From Mesorhizobium temperatum (GTDB taxonomy: Bacteria > Pseudomonadota > Alphaproteobacteria > Rhizobiales > Rhizobiaceae), in contig NZ_NPKJ01000022.1 in assembly GCF_002284575.1 (NCBI RefSeq), forward strand, positions 95,132-159,131: a DNA stretch of 64,000 nt, written 5' to 3'. The notes below the pieces were generated by a model. It made no database searches. It was not told the origin of the DNA and worked only from the letters and a program-made list of their open reading frames with translations. Shown in pieces: positions 44,578 through 54,702 of the stretch. Positions within the stretch are counted from its first letter, which is position 1. Each line of letters opens with the position of its first letter. The position numbers and the translations under genes were made by a program.

Positions 44578-47160
44578 CTATCCGCCGAGCCGGAAGTACT
44601 TTGCAGTCGCGGAGAACTCAGATCGGGTGGTCTCGATCTCTTCGAGAATTCTGGGCAACAGCAGCGCGGCTGGTGTCGGCGAGGAGAACGCCGCAGCCTG
44701 AATATCCTGAGGACCCGTGATGACCATTATGATCTGCGGTACGATCTTGCCGGCCGCCTTGTCGGCTGCGCCGAGATCGATCGGAAAGTTGAAGGTGGCC
44801 TTGTCGGCTTGCGCCAAGATACGACCGTCGAGGTTGAATGCCATACCCCTGTGGTCGATCAGCAGCACGCTGGAAATGAGGCCGCCACGCGTCACCAGCG
44901 TGCCGCCGATCGGCGAGCCGCTCGGCACCGTCGTTCGATCGAGAACAAGTTGAGGCTTGTCAGCTGCCGTCTGGTCCACAAAACGCAGAAAGTTTGTGAC
45001 TTCGCATTGAGCCGGTTCAATGAGGCGGACGCTGATGTCCGGTTCGACATGGAATCTTGCCTGGAAATCGGACAACATTCGTTCGAAGGGCTGAACCTCT
45101 GTGCCCAATCCTTCGATTGCGACGGCCGTCTCGGTTGCCGACGTCAACGTCGCATAGAAACAGTCGCCGCCGTTGAACTCGCGCACCCAGGAGACCCGTT
45201 GCGCGGCCTTGTCGAGGGCATTTTTCCGCGGCAGCTCTAGTTCCGGTTTCGGCACGTTCAAGGCGATGGCGGGCCCGTCCGGCTGTTTGCCTGCCGCCGG
45301 TTCGTCCTGTTGCCCCTTTGCGCTCGCGTCGTCCGCCTGGCCTGCCGCGGGGTCAGGCACCTGGGTGGTGGCCTGCTGGCTGGCCGGCTGCTCGGGCTTC
45401 TCCATCACGTCGGGCTGGACCGCTGGGGGCGGTGAGACTTTGTCGGCCGGCGCCACCGGCGCGACCTGGACGCGCGGCGGAACGCCTTGCTGGCTGTCGC
45501 TGGTCACGCTATCCGGCTGAATTGCCGGCGGTGGTTGTGCCTCGGCTGCCGCCGGCTCCGGGGTTTCTTCGGATGCCGCCGGCTCCGACGCTTCCTCGGT
45601 TGGTGAGAGGACTTCGGCGGGCCGTGCCGGCTCCAACTTTTGCGCCTCGGCATCTGCCTGATTTTCAGCTGGCGACAGCGGCTCGGCTGGCGCCGGCTCC
45701 GAAGTTTCCTCGGATGCCGCCGGCTCCGAGGTTTCCTCGGATGCCGCCGGTTCCGGGGTTTCCTCGGTTGGTGAGAGGACTTCGGCGGGCCGTGTCGGCT
45801 CCAACTTTTGATCCGCCGCGGCACCTGCCTGATTTTCAGCTGGCGGCGCAGTGGCTTCTGTTTGTGACTGCTCAGGTGGAACTGCCTTTGCCGGCTCATC
45901 GCCCGGCGAATTTGCAGCACTGTCCGTCGGGGCCGGTTGTGATGCTTTTGGAGACAAAAACGATGTATCGCCGGCGGTCGGCGTGGAAGGCGTCATCAAG
46001 CCGCTCAGATAGATGCCTGCACCGGACGCGACAGCTAATGACGCCAAGGCAGCGATCGCGATCGATCGGGTCTTGGCGGACTTTGCAGGGACCTTTGGCA
46101 AAACTGCCCGAGGACCGGCAACTGGCGAAGGCCGTGGTTCGGACAGAAGCGCCGGCCGGACATGTGGAACGAAGCGCTGTTCACCGGGAGCCGCCGGAGG
46201 CTGACTTGGGAGCTTGGGGCCAGGCGCGGCGGTCCCCCCCGCTCGCAGCAAACCCGTCCGGTCGCGCGGTGTGATCGACGTTGGCGGCGTTGTCTCCTCG
46301 TCCGTATCGTCACGTGTCACCCTGGCGATGTCCGCCATGCTGATCGGCCGGTCTTGTGGATCCGGCTGCAGCATGGCTTCGACAATTCCACGAAAATCGC
46401 CGTCGATGTCTGACAGGTCCGGAACGGTTCGGCGTTTTTCCACGATCTCGAACTGGGAGCCGCCCATGTCGATCGGTTTTCCGCGCAGAGCAGCGGCCAG
46501 CACCAACCCCAGGCTGTAGATGTCGGATTGCTCGCTGACGTCGCCGCTGTACAGCCCGAGTTGTTCGGGAGAAACGTAGTTGTACTTTCCCGCGAACTTT
46601 CCGCCGATCAGGGTCTCTCCGCCGACGGTCGCCGACCGAGCGATGCCAAAATCGATGATCTTTGCGCGTTCGACCCGGCCTCCTGGCAGGATGATGTTAT
46701 CCGGGGAGAGGTCGCGGTGTATTGCTCCCGCCTGGTGCACGGCGCTCAGGCCGGAAGCCAGGCGATGGCAGAGCTTGCGCACGTCTTCCGTCGGCATCGG
46801 GCCACGTCGCATGATATCGAACAGCGACTGGCCGTCGACGAATTCCATGGCAAGATAGGGGCGACCGATGCCGGGGTCGATCGTGAAGACGTGATATCGC
46901 ACGACCGCGTCGTGCGACAGGTGATTGAGGATCGACGCTTCCTTGCGGAACAGCGACAGGATCGTCTGATCGCGGGCGAACTCGGGCAAGACGATCTTGA
47001 TCGCGACGTGGTCGCCGGTCTGGATGTTGTGGCCCCGGTAGACTTCGCCCATGCCACCGAATGCGATCCGCTCGTCTAGTTCATAGATGCCGCTGAGTTG
47101 CGTGCCTACGGCTGTGTTGGCCACGTTAGGCGATATTCGCGTTTTGTCGTCGGCGCTCAT
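44578..47160 (-). CDS. ppkA: T6SS serine/threonine kinase PpkA
   Basis: The 860-residue protein starts at ATG 47160. The N-terminal kinase domain (to about residue 275) has GGMGEVYRG, the catalytic HRDLSPDNI, DFGIARS and the APE-like EQLGLYSGD region. A transmembrane helix (AALASLAVASGAGIYLSGL, about 370-388) is followed by a long Pro/Glu/Ala-rich linker with internal repeats and a C-terminal extracytoplasmic domain. PpkA senses an outside signal and phosphorylates the FHA protein (TagH/Fha) to start T6SS assembly. It is 5 bp from pppA. Confidence 0.92.
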   Translation of the reverse strand: MSADDKTRISPNVANTAVGTQLSGIYELDERIAFGGMGEVYRGHNIQTGDHVAIKIVLPEFARDQTILSLFRKEASILNHLSHDAVVRYHVFTIDPGIGRPYLAMEFVDGQSLFDIMRRGPMPTEDVRKLCHRLASGLSAVHQAGAIHRDLSPDNIILPGGRVERAKIIDFGIARSATVGGETLIGGKFAGKYNYVSPEQLGLYSGDVSEQSDIYSLGLVLAAALRGKPIDMGGSQFEIVEKRRTVPDLSDIDGDFRGIVEAMLQPDPQDRPISMADIARVTRDDTDEETTPPTSITPRDRTGLLRAGGTAAPGPKLPSQPPAAPGEQRFVPHVRPALLSEPRPSPVAGPRAVLPKVPAKSAKTRSIAIAALASLAVASGAGIYLSGLMTPSTPTAGDTSFLSPKASQPAPTDSAANSPGDEPAKAVPPEQSQTEATAPPAENQAGAAADQKLEPTRPAEVLSPTEETPEPAASEETSEPAASEETSEPAPAEPLSPAENQADAEAQKLEPARPAEVLSPTEEASEPAASEETPEPAAAEAQPPPAIQPDSVTSDSQQGVPPRVQVAPVAPADKVSPPPAVQPDVMEKPEQPASQQATTQVPDPAAGQADDASAKGQQDEPAAGKQPDGPAIALNVPKPELELPRKNALDKAAQRVSWVREFNGGDCFYATLTSATETAVAIEGLGTEVQPFERMLSDFQARFHVEPDISVRLIEPAQCEVTNFLRFVDQTAADKPQLVLDRTTVPSGSPIGGTLVTRGGLISSVLLIDHRGMAFNLDGRILAQADKATFNFPIDLGAADKAAGKIVPQIIMVITGPQDIQAAAFSSPTPAALLLPRILEEIETTRSEFSATAKYFRLGG
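45540..45840 (-). repeat. In-frame repeats in the ppkA linker (168-bp period)
   Basis: The segment QKLEPxRPAEVLSPTEE.xEPAASEET recurs 168 bp (56 residues) apart; EPAASEET-type octapeptides occur four or more times between. Such tracts expand and shrink easily. Confidence 0.75.
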
Positions 47161-47165
47161 CAGCC

Positions 47166-47933
47166 TCAACCTTCCGCTCGGGAAGGATCAGGACGGGCCC
47201 CATTGCGCCCATCTCCAATCTTCACGAGCACGATCGTGACATTGTCTGTTCCCCCGCGCGCCAGCACCGTTTGTAGCAGGTTTTCGCATGCCGCCTGAGG
47301 CGTCGCCGACACCGCCGCCGCTTCGATCTCGGCGTCTGTGACATGCGCTGTCAGCCCGTCGGTGCTCAACACAAATATGTCGCCCGGCATGATCTCGCCT
47401 TGCTGGAAGTCAATGACGATCTCGTCGCTGACGCCGACCGCATGCGTGATAACGTTGCGGCGCGGCCAGGTTAGCGCTTCGGCTGCGCTGATCACGCCCT
47501 TGTCGAGAAGTTCCTGAACTTCGGTATGGTCCTTCGAAATCTGGGAGATCGAGGCGTTGCGGATCAGATAGACGCGACTGTCGCCCGCCCACAGGCAGGC
47601 AAACCGCCCATCCATCGCCAGCAGGGCGGCGACAGTGGAGCCAATGGTTACTCCGCGGGATTCCGATATCCTGCGGATTTCGGCGTTGGCCCGGCTCAGC
47701 CGGTCCTCGAAGCGCGCGCGAAGATCCGGTGCAGAGCTTGCAATGCCGATCGTTGCCAGATGATCGACAATACTGGCCGAAGCGACTTCCCCGGCATCAT
47801 GTCCACCCATTCCGTCGGCCACCACCCACAAGCCAGTTTCCGGCTCGACCAGATAGCTGTCTTCATTGAGCTCGCGGACACAGCCTCTGTGGCTAACGCC
47901 GAAGCTTTCAAAGGGATGGGCGACATTGTTCAC
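47166..47933 (-). CDS. pppA: T6SS protein phosphatase PppA (PP2C)
   Basis: The 255-residue protein is a bare PP2C catalytic domain: GCVRELNEDSYLV, VVADGMGGHDAGE, AGDSRVYLIRN, LSTDGLTAHV and GTDNVTIVLV, with all metal-binding Asp residues. PppA reverses PpkA phosphorylation and turns T6SS assembly off. It stands immediately before ppkA on the same strand. Confidence 0.93.
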   Translation of the reverse strand: MNNVAHPFESFGVSHRGCVRELNEDSYLVEPETGLWVVADGMGGHDAGEVASASIVDHLATIGIASSAPDLRARFEDRLSRANAEIRRISESRGVTIGSTVAALLAMDGRFACLWAGDSRVYLIRNASISQISKDHTEVQELLDKGVISAAEALTWPRRNVITHAVGVSDEIVIDFQQGEIMPGDIFVLSTDGLTAHVTDAEIEAAAVSATPQAACENLLQTVLARGGTDNVTIVLVKIGDGRNGARPDPSRAEG

Positions 47934-48092
47934 TTTGCCACCAAGCGCTTCTCAAGCGTCCTCTGCGGCGCACCGTCAGGCGCTCGCTCGCGCCAGTTTG
48001 CCACAGGCTCGAATATTAAAGTATCGAAATCAACGTCCGCGCATCTGTTGCCGATGGACAGCCTCACCGTACTGGAACATGCAAAGGTCATC

Positions 48093-51000
48093 TCAAAACG
48101 CCTTTGGACAGCTGAACCCGGAAAGCGCGGGAAGGAAGAGAGGGTTGGGGTCCGAACTGGTCTGGACCGTATAGGCGACATCGCGTCCGCCGATCACGAA
48201 GCGGGCTTCCGTGTTGCCGCCGGTGCTGGTGATATCAGCCTTGTCCAGCAGGCGCTTCAGTGCCCACGGACCGTCGAACTTGATCGCGGACTCACGGCCC
48301 GGCATTTCCGGAATGAGGCTCAGGCTCGCGGACGCGGAAGCCATGCCGCTCGGCCAGGTCACCGTGCTTGGCGCGTTGCCCGCCTGGTTGCTTTGGACAA
48401 TCTGGCCATCGACGTCGAGTTCCGCCGTATCGGCATCGCCATGCAGTGAAAACGGCGTAAAGGTGACACTGACCGACGGCACCGAACCACCTGAAGGAAA
48501 GAAGGCGTTGCGGATTTCCGCGGCCAGCTGGAAGTTTTTCAAAGTCGACTTCGACAGGTCGCGCCCGAAACGCGCATCCTGTTTCCAGTTCCAGTCCTGG
48601 CCGGTCATGTCGATCAGCGATGCGAGATTCTGTGCGAAGAACCGGTCCATCATTCCGCCTGGAGCGAACAGTTTCGCGAAATCCGCCATCGCAATATCCT
48701 CCGAGCCATCGCTGGCGAAAGGATAACGGCCCTCGACCATCTCCTCGCAGGCGCGCGTGACCGTCTGGTCGAGCATCTGGTTCAAATTCGTTAGCGAGGT
48801 TTCTGCGACGTTGCCGTCAAGCTCGTCGGCGGTCGCGGTGACCATTCGGGCGAGTTGCTTGGGCAGGCGCGAGACATTGGCGCGAAGGGTGGATATCTGC
48901 AGCTGCAGATTCATGTTGACGCGTTCCGTTTGCGAAGGGACATCGGCCGCCAGTTGCAGGCTTTGATAGATGTCGCGGAAATTCTGGGTCAATGCATCGA
49001 TTGGGCGGCGTCCGGCGGGACCGTTCACCAAAGCCTGGAATGATCTGAATTGCGCTTCGACGTTCGCCCCAGGATTCTGGTTTTGCGCATTAGCGGACCC
49101 TGTACCGGCCCGGCTTTGCGATTTGCCGCTGGCGACTTGAAGGCCGATGCGGGCCAATCCCCTGGCGACATCTGCAGCGTTCTGCGGCTGGTTTTGAAGC
49201 ATGTCGGCTTCGACCTCGGAGCCGGAATCTTTGCCGGAACCAGCTTCTCGCGTCAGAGCTGTTTCGCCGGCGATCGCCGTAAAAAGCTGGTCGATTGGCG
49301 AGGTTGGTGACGCGGCAGCGGACAGCGCGATATAATGCGGCTTGTCCTTCAGCATCGCCTTGAACTTCAGCTTGTCGAGTACGCCGTTCCACGCCGCGGC
49401 GAACTCCCTCCCATAGCGATCGACAAGTTCGGGACCGAGTTTAAGCAGTTCCTGGTCGATGCCACCTTGCTCGCCGCCGCCGCCGAGAACCCACTGGTCA
49501 TCGACAAGCATCTGCGCAATGCGCGAGAGGTGTCCGAGATAGAAGTTGTTGAAGCCGCTATAGGTATAGATACCGGGAACGCGAAGGCCTGACAGATCGC
49601 CACCATCGACACGCTCGAACAACAGCTGCGCTTCCGGGCCGCCTTTCACGGAGACGGAAAAATCATCCAGCGCTGCCGCGTATACCGCCGACTTGACCAA
49701 GGCGGAGGCACGATCGGCAAGGCTCATGCGTCCGAGCGAGCGTTGAGCGGCTTCGATAAGTGGCTGGTTGAGTTCGAAAACCGGATCGTAGGCGTCGTCC
49801 AACGCAAGCATGGCCCGCAGATGCTTTTCGAGTTGCGCCCGTCCCTCGCGGTTGTTTTCGCCCGGATACCGGTTCTGCTCCCAATCCTGCCTCATCCAGG
49901 AAACGATCAACTCGTCGTCGACCTTCGGCGCCTTGCCGCCAAGCATCAGGTAGATCTTCAGCGGTTCGTAAAGCGCGGCGGGATCAGCCATCCTGGCCTG
50001 GATCGTCCGTTCGGCCTGAAGCAGCAGGCGCGAACGGAACATGCGCTCCAGCGCTTGCCGGTAAGCTGTTTTTGATGCCGAAAGAAGTCTTTCCCGCTGA
50101 CTGAGGCCGAACGTCGCCTCGATCGGGGTCGGCAAGTCACTGGTATCGAACCCGGCCGGCAGCTCGCGCAACTGGTCGAGCGGGCCAATGACGTTTTCGA
50201 GGTCTACGTCGGCGACCGTCAGGGTCTTGAGCAGCGGGTCCGCCGTCTCGCGATACCGGCTTACAGCTTGCGCTGTAGAGGTGATCAGCGACCTGTTGGC
50301 GGTAAAGCTCAGGGCCAAGGTGCCCAGAGCCGCGGCAGCGATCAACGCTATTGCGCCAAGACCGCCATATCTGGCAATCGCTGCACGTCTTTCAGCCGAT
50401 TTGTCGTATGAAACCCAGCCGGATTCCGCGAAAATGACGCCGGTCAGAAGATCGTGCAAGAAGAAGCTTTTGCCAGTGCCGGAAAGATGGGCGCGAGAAG
50501 CGCTGCCGAAACTGCGACCGATTGCGCCCAGCACCTGGTCGATCGGCGTTCCCTCCTGCGTGCCTGACGAAAAATAGAGTCCACGCAGGCTGACGTTCAC
50601 CTGGCTGCGGGCCGGATCGAATATGCTGGCGACGAAACCGGCAATACGGCCCTTCAGCGCGCCAAACTGGGCTGGAAAGCCAAAGATGGCTATACGTGCG
50701 ACCGGATCGGTCTCTTCCTGCAGGCGGTCGGCCATCTCCTGCGCCAGGCGTTTTGCCAATGCGTCGAATTCGGCCGGTGCCTCGCCGACCATGTTCTTGT
50801 TGCGATCGGCAGTCTGGAATGTCGCGCCCCATACTTTGCGGCGGCGCTGCTCGTCGAAACCGCCAAAATAATCCATGAAACCGGCGACAAGGTCGGCCTT
50901 GGTGAAGAGCAGGTACACCGGGAACTGGATTTTCAGTGTTTCGTGGATTTCGCGCAGGCGGCTGCGTATTTCAACGACATGGACGTCAAGCTGCCGATCA

Positions 51001-51656
51001 TCGAGGCTCATGAGATCGGCAAGGCTGATGGCCAGAATAACCCCGTTTATCGGTTGCCTGGTGCGGTATCTCTTTAGCAGCGACAAGAAGGCGAGCCAGC
51101 TCTTCTTGTCGCTCTGCGCGTTGGAATCCTGCGTCGTGTAGCGTCCGGCGGTGTCGATCAGCAACGCCTGGTCGGTGAACCACCAGTCGCAGGATCGTGT
51201 CCCGCCAACGCCGGCCACCGGCTGGGCCTCCCCCGAACCGGCAAGCGGAAAATTCAGACCCGAATTGACCAACGCCGTTGTCTTGCCGGCACCAGGCGGG
51301 CCGATGACGACGTACCAGGGGACCTCGTAGAGGAAATTGCGCTTGCCGCTCGACCGCTTGAGCGCAGCGATGGCCTCACTCATGCGAGCCTCGAGCACCT
51401 GCGAGTCGTCATCTTTGTCGCCATTGTGGGCGACTATCGTCTCGAGCGCTTTTTGTGCCTTTCGCTTTTGCCAGAGGCGCAATCCATAGAACAGCGTCAC
51501 GATGGCAACGATCACGCCGATGATCGTCACGCGGAGCCAGACGGGTGCCAGCGGGCGGGTATCGGCAAAGCGGATCAATGGTCCGGCAAACCAGACGGCT
51601 GCCGCGAAACCGGCCAACGCGATCGCGCTGAATATCCGCAGCAGCCAACGCGTCAT
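48093..51656 (-). CDS. tssM: T6SS membrane complex protein TssM (IcmF), first copy
   Basis: The 1187-residue protein has two N-terminal membrane helices (about residues 5-25 and 35-55), a cytoplasmic domain with Walker A GPPGAGKT, a third helix at about 430-450 and a large periplasmic part. It anchors the T6SS to the inner membrane with TssL. ATG 51656 (GGAAG upstream) is chosen over a TTG at 51668. It lies 22 bp after tssL. The C-terminal end (FLPALSGFSCPKAF) differs from that of the second TssM. Confidence 0.93.
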   Translation of the reverse strand: MTRWLLRIFSAIALAGFAAAVWFAGPLIRFADTRPLAPVWLRVTIIGVIVAIVTLFYGLRLWQKRKAQKALETIVAHNGDKDDDSQVLEARMSEAIAALKRSSGKRNFLYEVPWYVVIGPPGAGKTTALVNSGLNFPLAGSGEAQPVAGVGGTRSCDWWFTDQALLIDTAGRYTTQDSNAQSDKKSWLAFLSLLKRYRTRQPINGVILAISLADLMSLDDRQLDVHVVEIRSRLREIHETLKIQFPVYLLFTKADLVAGFMDYFGGFDEQRRRKVWGATFQTADRNKNMVGEAPAEFDALAKRLAQEMADRLQEETDPVARIAIFGFPAQFGALKGRIAGFVASIFDPARSQVNVSLRGLYFSSGTQEGTPIDQVLGAIGRSFGSASRAHLSGTGKSFFLHDLLTGVIFAESGWVSYDKSAERRAAIARYGGLGAIALIAAAALGTLALSFTANRSLITSTAQAVSRYRETADPLLKTLTVADVDLENVIGPLDQLRELPAGFDTSDLPTPIEATFGLSQRERLLSASKTAYRQALERMFRSRLLLQAERTIQARMADPAALYEPLKIYLMLGGKAPKVDDELIVSWMRQDWEQNRYPGENNREGRAQLEKHLRAMLALDDAYDPVFELNQPLIEAAQRSLGRMSLADRASALVKSAVYAAALDDFSVSVKGGPEAQLLFERVDGGDLSGLRVPGIYTYSGFNNFYLGHLSRIAQMLVDDQWVLGGGGEQGGIDQELLKLGPELVDRYGREFAAAWNGVLDKLKFKAMLKDKPHYIALSAAASPTSPIDQLFTAIAGETALTREAGSGKDSGSEVEADMLQNQPQNAADVARGLARIGLQVASGKSQSRAGTGSANAQNQNPGANVEAQFRSFQALVNGPAGRRPIDALTQNFRDIYQSLQLAADVPSQTERVNMNLQLQISTLRANVSRLPKQLARMVTATADELDGNVAETSLTNLNQMLDQTVTRACEEMVEGRYPFASDGSEDIAMADFAKLFAPGGMMDRFFAQNLASLIDMTGQDWNWKQDARFGRDLSKSTLKNFQLAAEIRNAFFPSGGSVPSVSVTFTPFSLHGDADTAELDVDGQIVQSNQAGNAPSTVTWPSGMASASASLSLIPEMPGRESAIKFDGPWALKRLLDKADITSTGGNTEARFVIGGRDVAYTVQTSSDPNPLFLPALSGFSCPKAF

Positions 51657-51678
51657 AGGCGCTTCCAAATGGCCGTGC

Positions 51679-53193
51679 TCATAGCGTTTCCTCCTTGGGG
51701 ATCATCAAGTCGACACGGCGATTCTGGGCGCGGCCTTCCGGCGTCGCATTGTCGGCGATCGGTTCGTCTTCGCCCTTGCCGTCGACCGTGATCCGGGAAG
51801 GCTTGCTGAACCGCGGCGCCATCATCGCTTCGACAGCCTTCGCCCGGGCGATGGAAAGGTCGAAGTTGGATTTGAACGCGCTCGATTTTCGCGGCTTCAC
51901 ATTGTCCGTATGGCCGACGATCATGATCGGTCCGGGCTCCGGTTCCAGCGCGGCGGCGATGTCTGCGGCGATCGGTCCAAACTCCGGCTTTATCTCGGCC
52001 CTTCCGGACGGGAACAGCAGGATATTGTTGATCTCCACGACGATGAACTTGCCCTGCGTGCCGACGGTCAGTCCGCCGCGCGCGATATTCTCGGCCAGTG
52101 CGGCATGGATGCGATCGATCTGAGAGGGGGTAGTGGCGACAGGCGGAGCGACTTTCACCGGCGCAGCCGACGGCACCACGCTGGCGCGTTCTATGGCGAT
52201 CGGCGTCGATGGATCGAGCGCCAGCAACCTGCCGGCAAGGGCCTCGCCCTCGTTGGTGATGAAGACCCGCAATGCGAAGAATGCCGCCGTCAGCAGTGCC
52301 GACGCTGCGGCCGCAATCACCCAGAGCGGCAACCGGGTCGACGACTGTGCGCTTGAAACCGCCAGGCTTTGCCAGTGGGGCGAGATGTCTTCGTCGGCGC
52401 GCGCCCTGAAGTAGCGAAGCGTCTCGTAGACGTCGCGTCGAACGCGTTCGAGATTGTTGTCCTCGCGCGTAAGGCCTCGATACTGGCCTTCGAACCCCAG
52501 CGACAGGCAGGCATGCATCAATTCAAGCAAGTCGTAGTGTGCCTCCGGCGCGGCCAGTACCTTGTTCAGCGCTTCGTAGAAGCCCGAGCCGGTGGGCACG
52601 ACGTGGAAGAACTGTGACAGCATGCTGTGCTGCGCCCAGGCGTCTTTCTTGGGCCAAGGCAGGTTGCCGACAAGGTCGTCAGCGGTTTCGCAGAGAGCAA
52701 ATTTTGCGATCCGTGCATCTTCTTCGGGAACACCGGCTTTCTCCGTTGTCCGGTCGAATTTTTCGATCGCCTCGGCAACATGTTCCGCCAGTTGTTCCGC
52801 CTGTCTTTCGACAGGCATAAGCCTGAGCTGGCCAAACAGCATCAGCAAAGGAGCGGCCGCAGCGAGGATCTGATTTGCTGCGGAATATCTGACGCTGTCC
52901 GTGGCATTCAGCAGGATTTCCTGCTCAATGCCCGGCGTCGCCGCAAAGGAGCCGGTTGCCGCCGCTGCGCCGGGGTCTGCACCCTGATAAATCACGGTTC
53001 CCGATGCCCAGCCCGGCGGTGCATGCCGACCGACACCCGGATCGAAAATCGTTGAATCCTTAACCCGCGAGGGACCGGGGTGCCCGCTGTCGGGAACGGG
53101 CCGCTGAGGAGCGGGCGCTGATTTTTCAGCGCGGCGCGGTGCGCGAATGACGGTCTTGCCCGCTGGGCCGAAAGGATCGTCCTTCGAGCTCAT
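51679..53193 (-). CDS. tssL: T6SS membrane complex protein TssL with OmpA-like domain
   Basis: The 504-residue protein has an N-terminal disordered part, a DotU/TssL cytoplasmic domain (residues about 95-290), one transmembrane helix (ALPLWVIAAAASALLTAAFF) and a C-terminal OmpA domain (FPSGRAEIKPEFG, IVGHTDNVKPRK). This is the long, peptidoglycan-binding form of TssL. ATG 53193 is preferred; the frame is open to 53235. It is followed by tssM. Confidence 0.92.
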   Translation of the reverse strand: MSSKDDPFGPAGKTVIRAPRRAEKSAPAPQRPVPDSGHPGPSRVKDSTIFDPGVGRHAPPGWASGTVIYQGADPGAAAATGSFAATPGIEQEILLNATDSVRYSAANQILAAAAPLLMLFGQLRLMPVERQAEQLAEHVAEAIEKFDRTTEKAGVPEEDARIAKFALCETADDLVGNLPWPKKDAWAQHSMLSQFFHVVPTGSGFYEALNKVLAAPEAHYDLLELMHACLSLGFEGQYRGLTREDNNLERVRRDVYETLRYFRARADEDISPHWQSLAVSSAQSSTRLPLWVIAAAASALLTAAFFALRVFITNEGEALAGRLLALDPSTPIAIERASVVPSAAPVKVAPPVATTPSQIDRIHAALAENIARGGLTVGTQGKFIVVEINNILLFPSGRAEIKPEFGPIAADIAAALEPEPGPIMIVGHTDNVKPRKSSAFKSNFDLSIARAKAVEAMMAPRFSKPSRITVDGKGEDEPIADNATPEGRAQNRRVDLMIPKEETL

Positions 53194-53603
53194 CGCCAAA
53201 CGTCCGTCCACACCTGGTTGCTGCGTGTGCGCCACAGGCGAGCAAAACGGTCCCTGGTCAGGCGCAGGAAATGCAGGCGCTGCTGGCGAGGGCAGTGTCT
53301 GGAGGAAGGTCGGCTATAAAATTCTATCCCGCCGTAACATGACATGTGCCGCAGACCCCCAGGTCAATCAGCCTTACCCGCTGGCGAACTGTCGTAAGTG
53401 ATCGTAAGCTTAGAAACGGTCGATTGGAACCAGATGCAGCGCTGCGAAAGGATTTTTCTTCGCCAACTACAGCGCCGCATCTTTGGGCTCGCAAAGGATG
53501 CTCTAATACTTTCCACGTGGCGCGTGATCCGTACCGCGGCCGAAGGTCAGCGCAGCAAACCAATCCGATTTCCGGGGCATGGGCCAGGTTCAATCTCCCC
53601 GGC
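53194..53603. other. 410-bp gap between tagH and tssL
   Basis: No gene supported. It holds dispersed repeat copy 2 (53540-53581) and probably a promoter for tssL-tssM. The size of the gap suggests that tagH and tssL are transcribed separately. Confidence 0.5.
53540..53581. repeat. Dispersed repeat copy 2
   Basis: Partner of 41680-41722. It lies 23 bp downstream of the tagH stop on the minus strand. Confidence 0.75.
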
Positions 53604-54656
53604 TTATTTTTGCTTGTCGGCTTTGGCATAGGCTTCGCTGAAATAGGCGAGGAATATGTCCAGCATTCCGTTTTCGTGTGCTTCCTCCATGGTCCGCCAT
53701 TTGGCGACAAAGGCGTCCCAAGCCAGGCTCTTCTTCGATGTGAATGACGTGGGTGGGAGTTTTTTGCCGATCGCCTCAGGCGACAGATCGTCAAGCAGCC
53801 GCGAGAGCGCAGCTTGCATGGCTGCATAGGTGGCAAATTCGTGCGTCTTGAGATCGCGGAATGCGTCTTCGACACTGTGCCTGGCATCAAGGTAGCCGGC
53901 TCTACGCCGTGCGAACATGATTTCGAGGATGTCATCGGTTCCCGGGACGAACTTCAAGGGATTGTTATCGGCAGCGCTGATCATCGTCCGATGTGTGCTC
54001 TTGGCCAGTATTTTCGCAGCCGCACGTGCCTTCAGCAGCAAGGCCAGTTCCTCGACAACCGTTCGAAGCACCGCGCCGATTTCAGCAGCAACTTCATGCG
54101 GATCACGCGATTGAAGCAATTCCGGCGAGATGCCGGCTGCGATCGCGATTTCCCGCAGCACCTCGTCTCTCGTCGAAGGGAGAGGCGCGGGCGACGTCGA
54201 CACGGGTGCTCTCTGCCCGAGCCGTTGCTCCACCGGCTCGAAGGAAGGCTGGTTTCCGAAGTCTACGGGCCGGCCTGTCGTGATCGGCATTTGTCGCTGC
54301 GTCGAACCGTGGGTGCTTCGAGGATGACCTGCCGTGGCGCGCTCGTCATCAATCGAAACGGAGACGACATAACGGCCGATCAGCAACCGGTCGCCTTGAC
54401 CGAGCCGGTGAGGGCCGGCCATGCGCTGGGTCGATCCGTTGATGAAGGTCCCGTTGCGCGAGATATCGTACAGCCAGAACGCGCCTGCCTCGTAACGAAC
54501 TTCACAGTGTCGGGCGGAGATGAACTTGTCGGGGTCGGGCAAGGTCCAGTCACAGGCCTCGCGGCCGATTTCGAAGCTGCGATCACGAGCGGAGTAACCG
54601 GTCGACATACCGGCGGGCAGCGAGACGACATTGTTGATCTGCAGCCTGATGAACAT
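53604..54656 (-). CDS. tagH: T6SS FHA-domain protein TagH (ImpI)
   Basis: The 350-residue protein has an N-terminal FHA domain (FEIGREACDWTLPDPDKFISARHCEV, then NGTFING) that binds phosphothreonine. A TagH-type C-terminal domain follows (PLKFVPGTDDILEIMFARR, YLDARHSVEDAFRDLKTHEFATYAAMQAAL, SKKSLAWDAF). It is the target of the PpkA/PppA switch. The gene faces vgrG across a 200-bp divergent region. Confidence 0.92.
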   Translation of the reverse strand: MFIRLQINNVVSLPAGMSTGYSARDRSFEIGREACDWTLPDPDKFISARHCEVRYEAGAFWLYDISRNGTFINGSTQRMAGPHRLGQGDRLLIGRYVVSVSIDDERATAGHPRSTHGSTQRQMPITTGRPVDFGNQPSFEPVEQRLGQRAPVSTSPAPLPSTRDEVLREIAIAAGISPELLQSRDPHEVAAEIGAVLRTVVEELALLLKARAAAKILAKSTHRTMISAADNNPLKFVPGTDDILEIMFARRRAGYLDARHSVEDAFRDLKTHEFATYAAMQAALSRLLDDLSPEAIGKKLPPTSFTSKKSLAWDAFVAKWRTMEEAHENGMLDIFLAYFSEAYAKADKQK

Positions 54657-54702
54657 TCAAAATCGCCGTCGATCCTGTCGGGAAACTCACCCAGGACACC
54701 CC

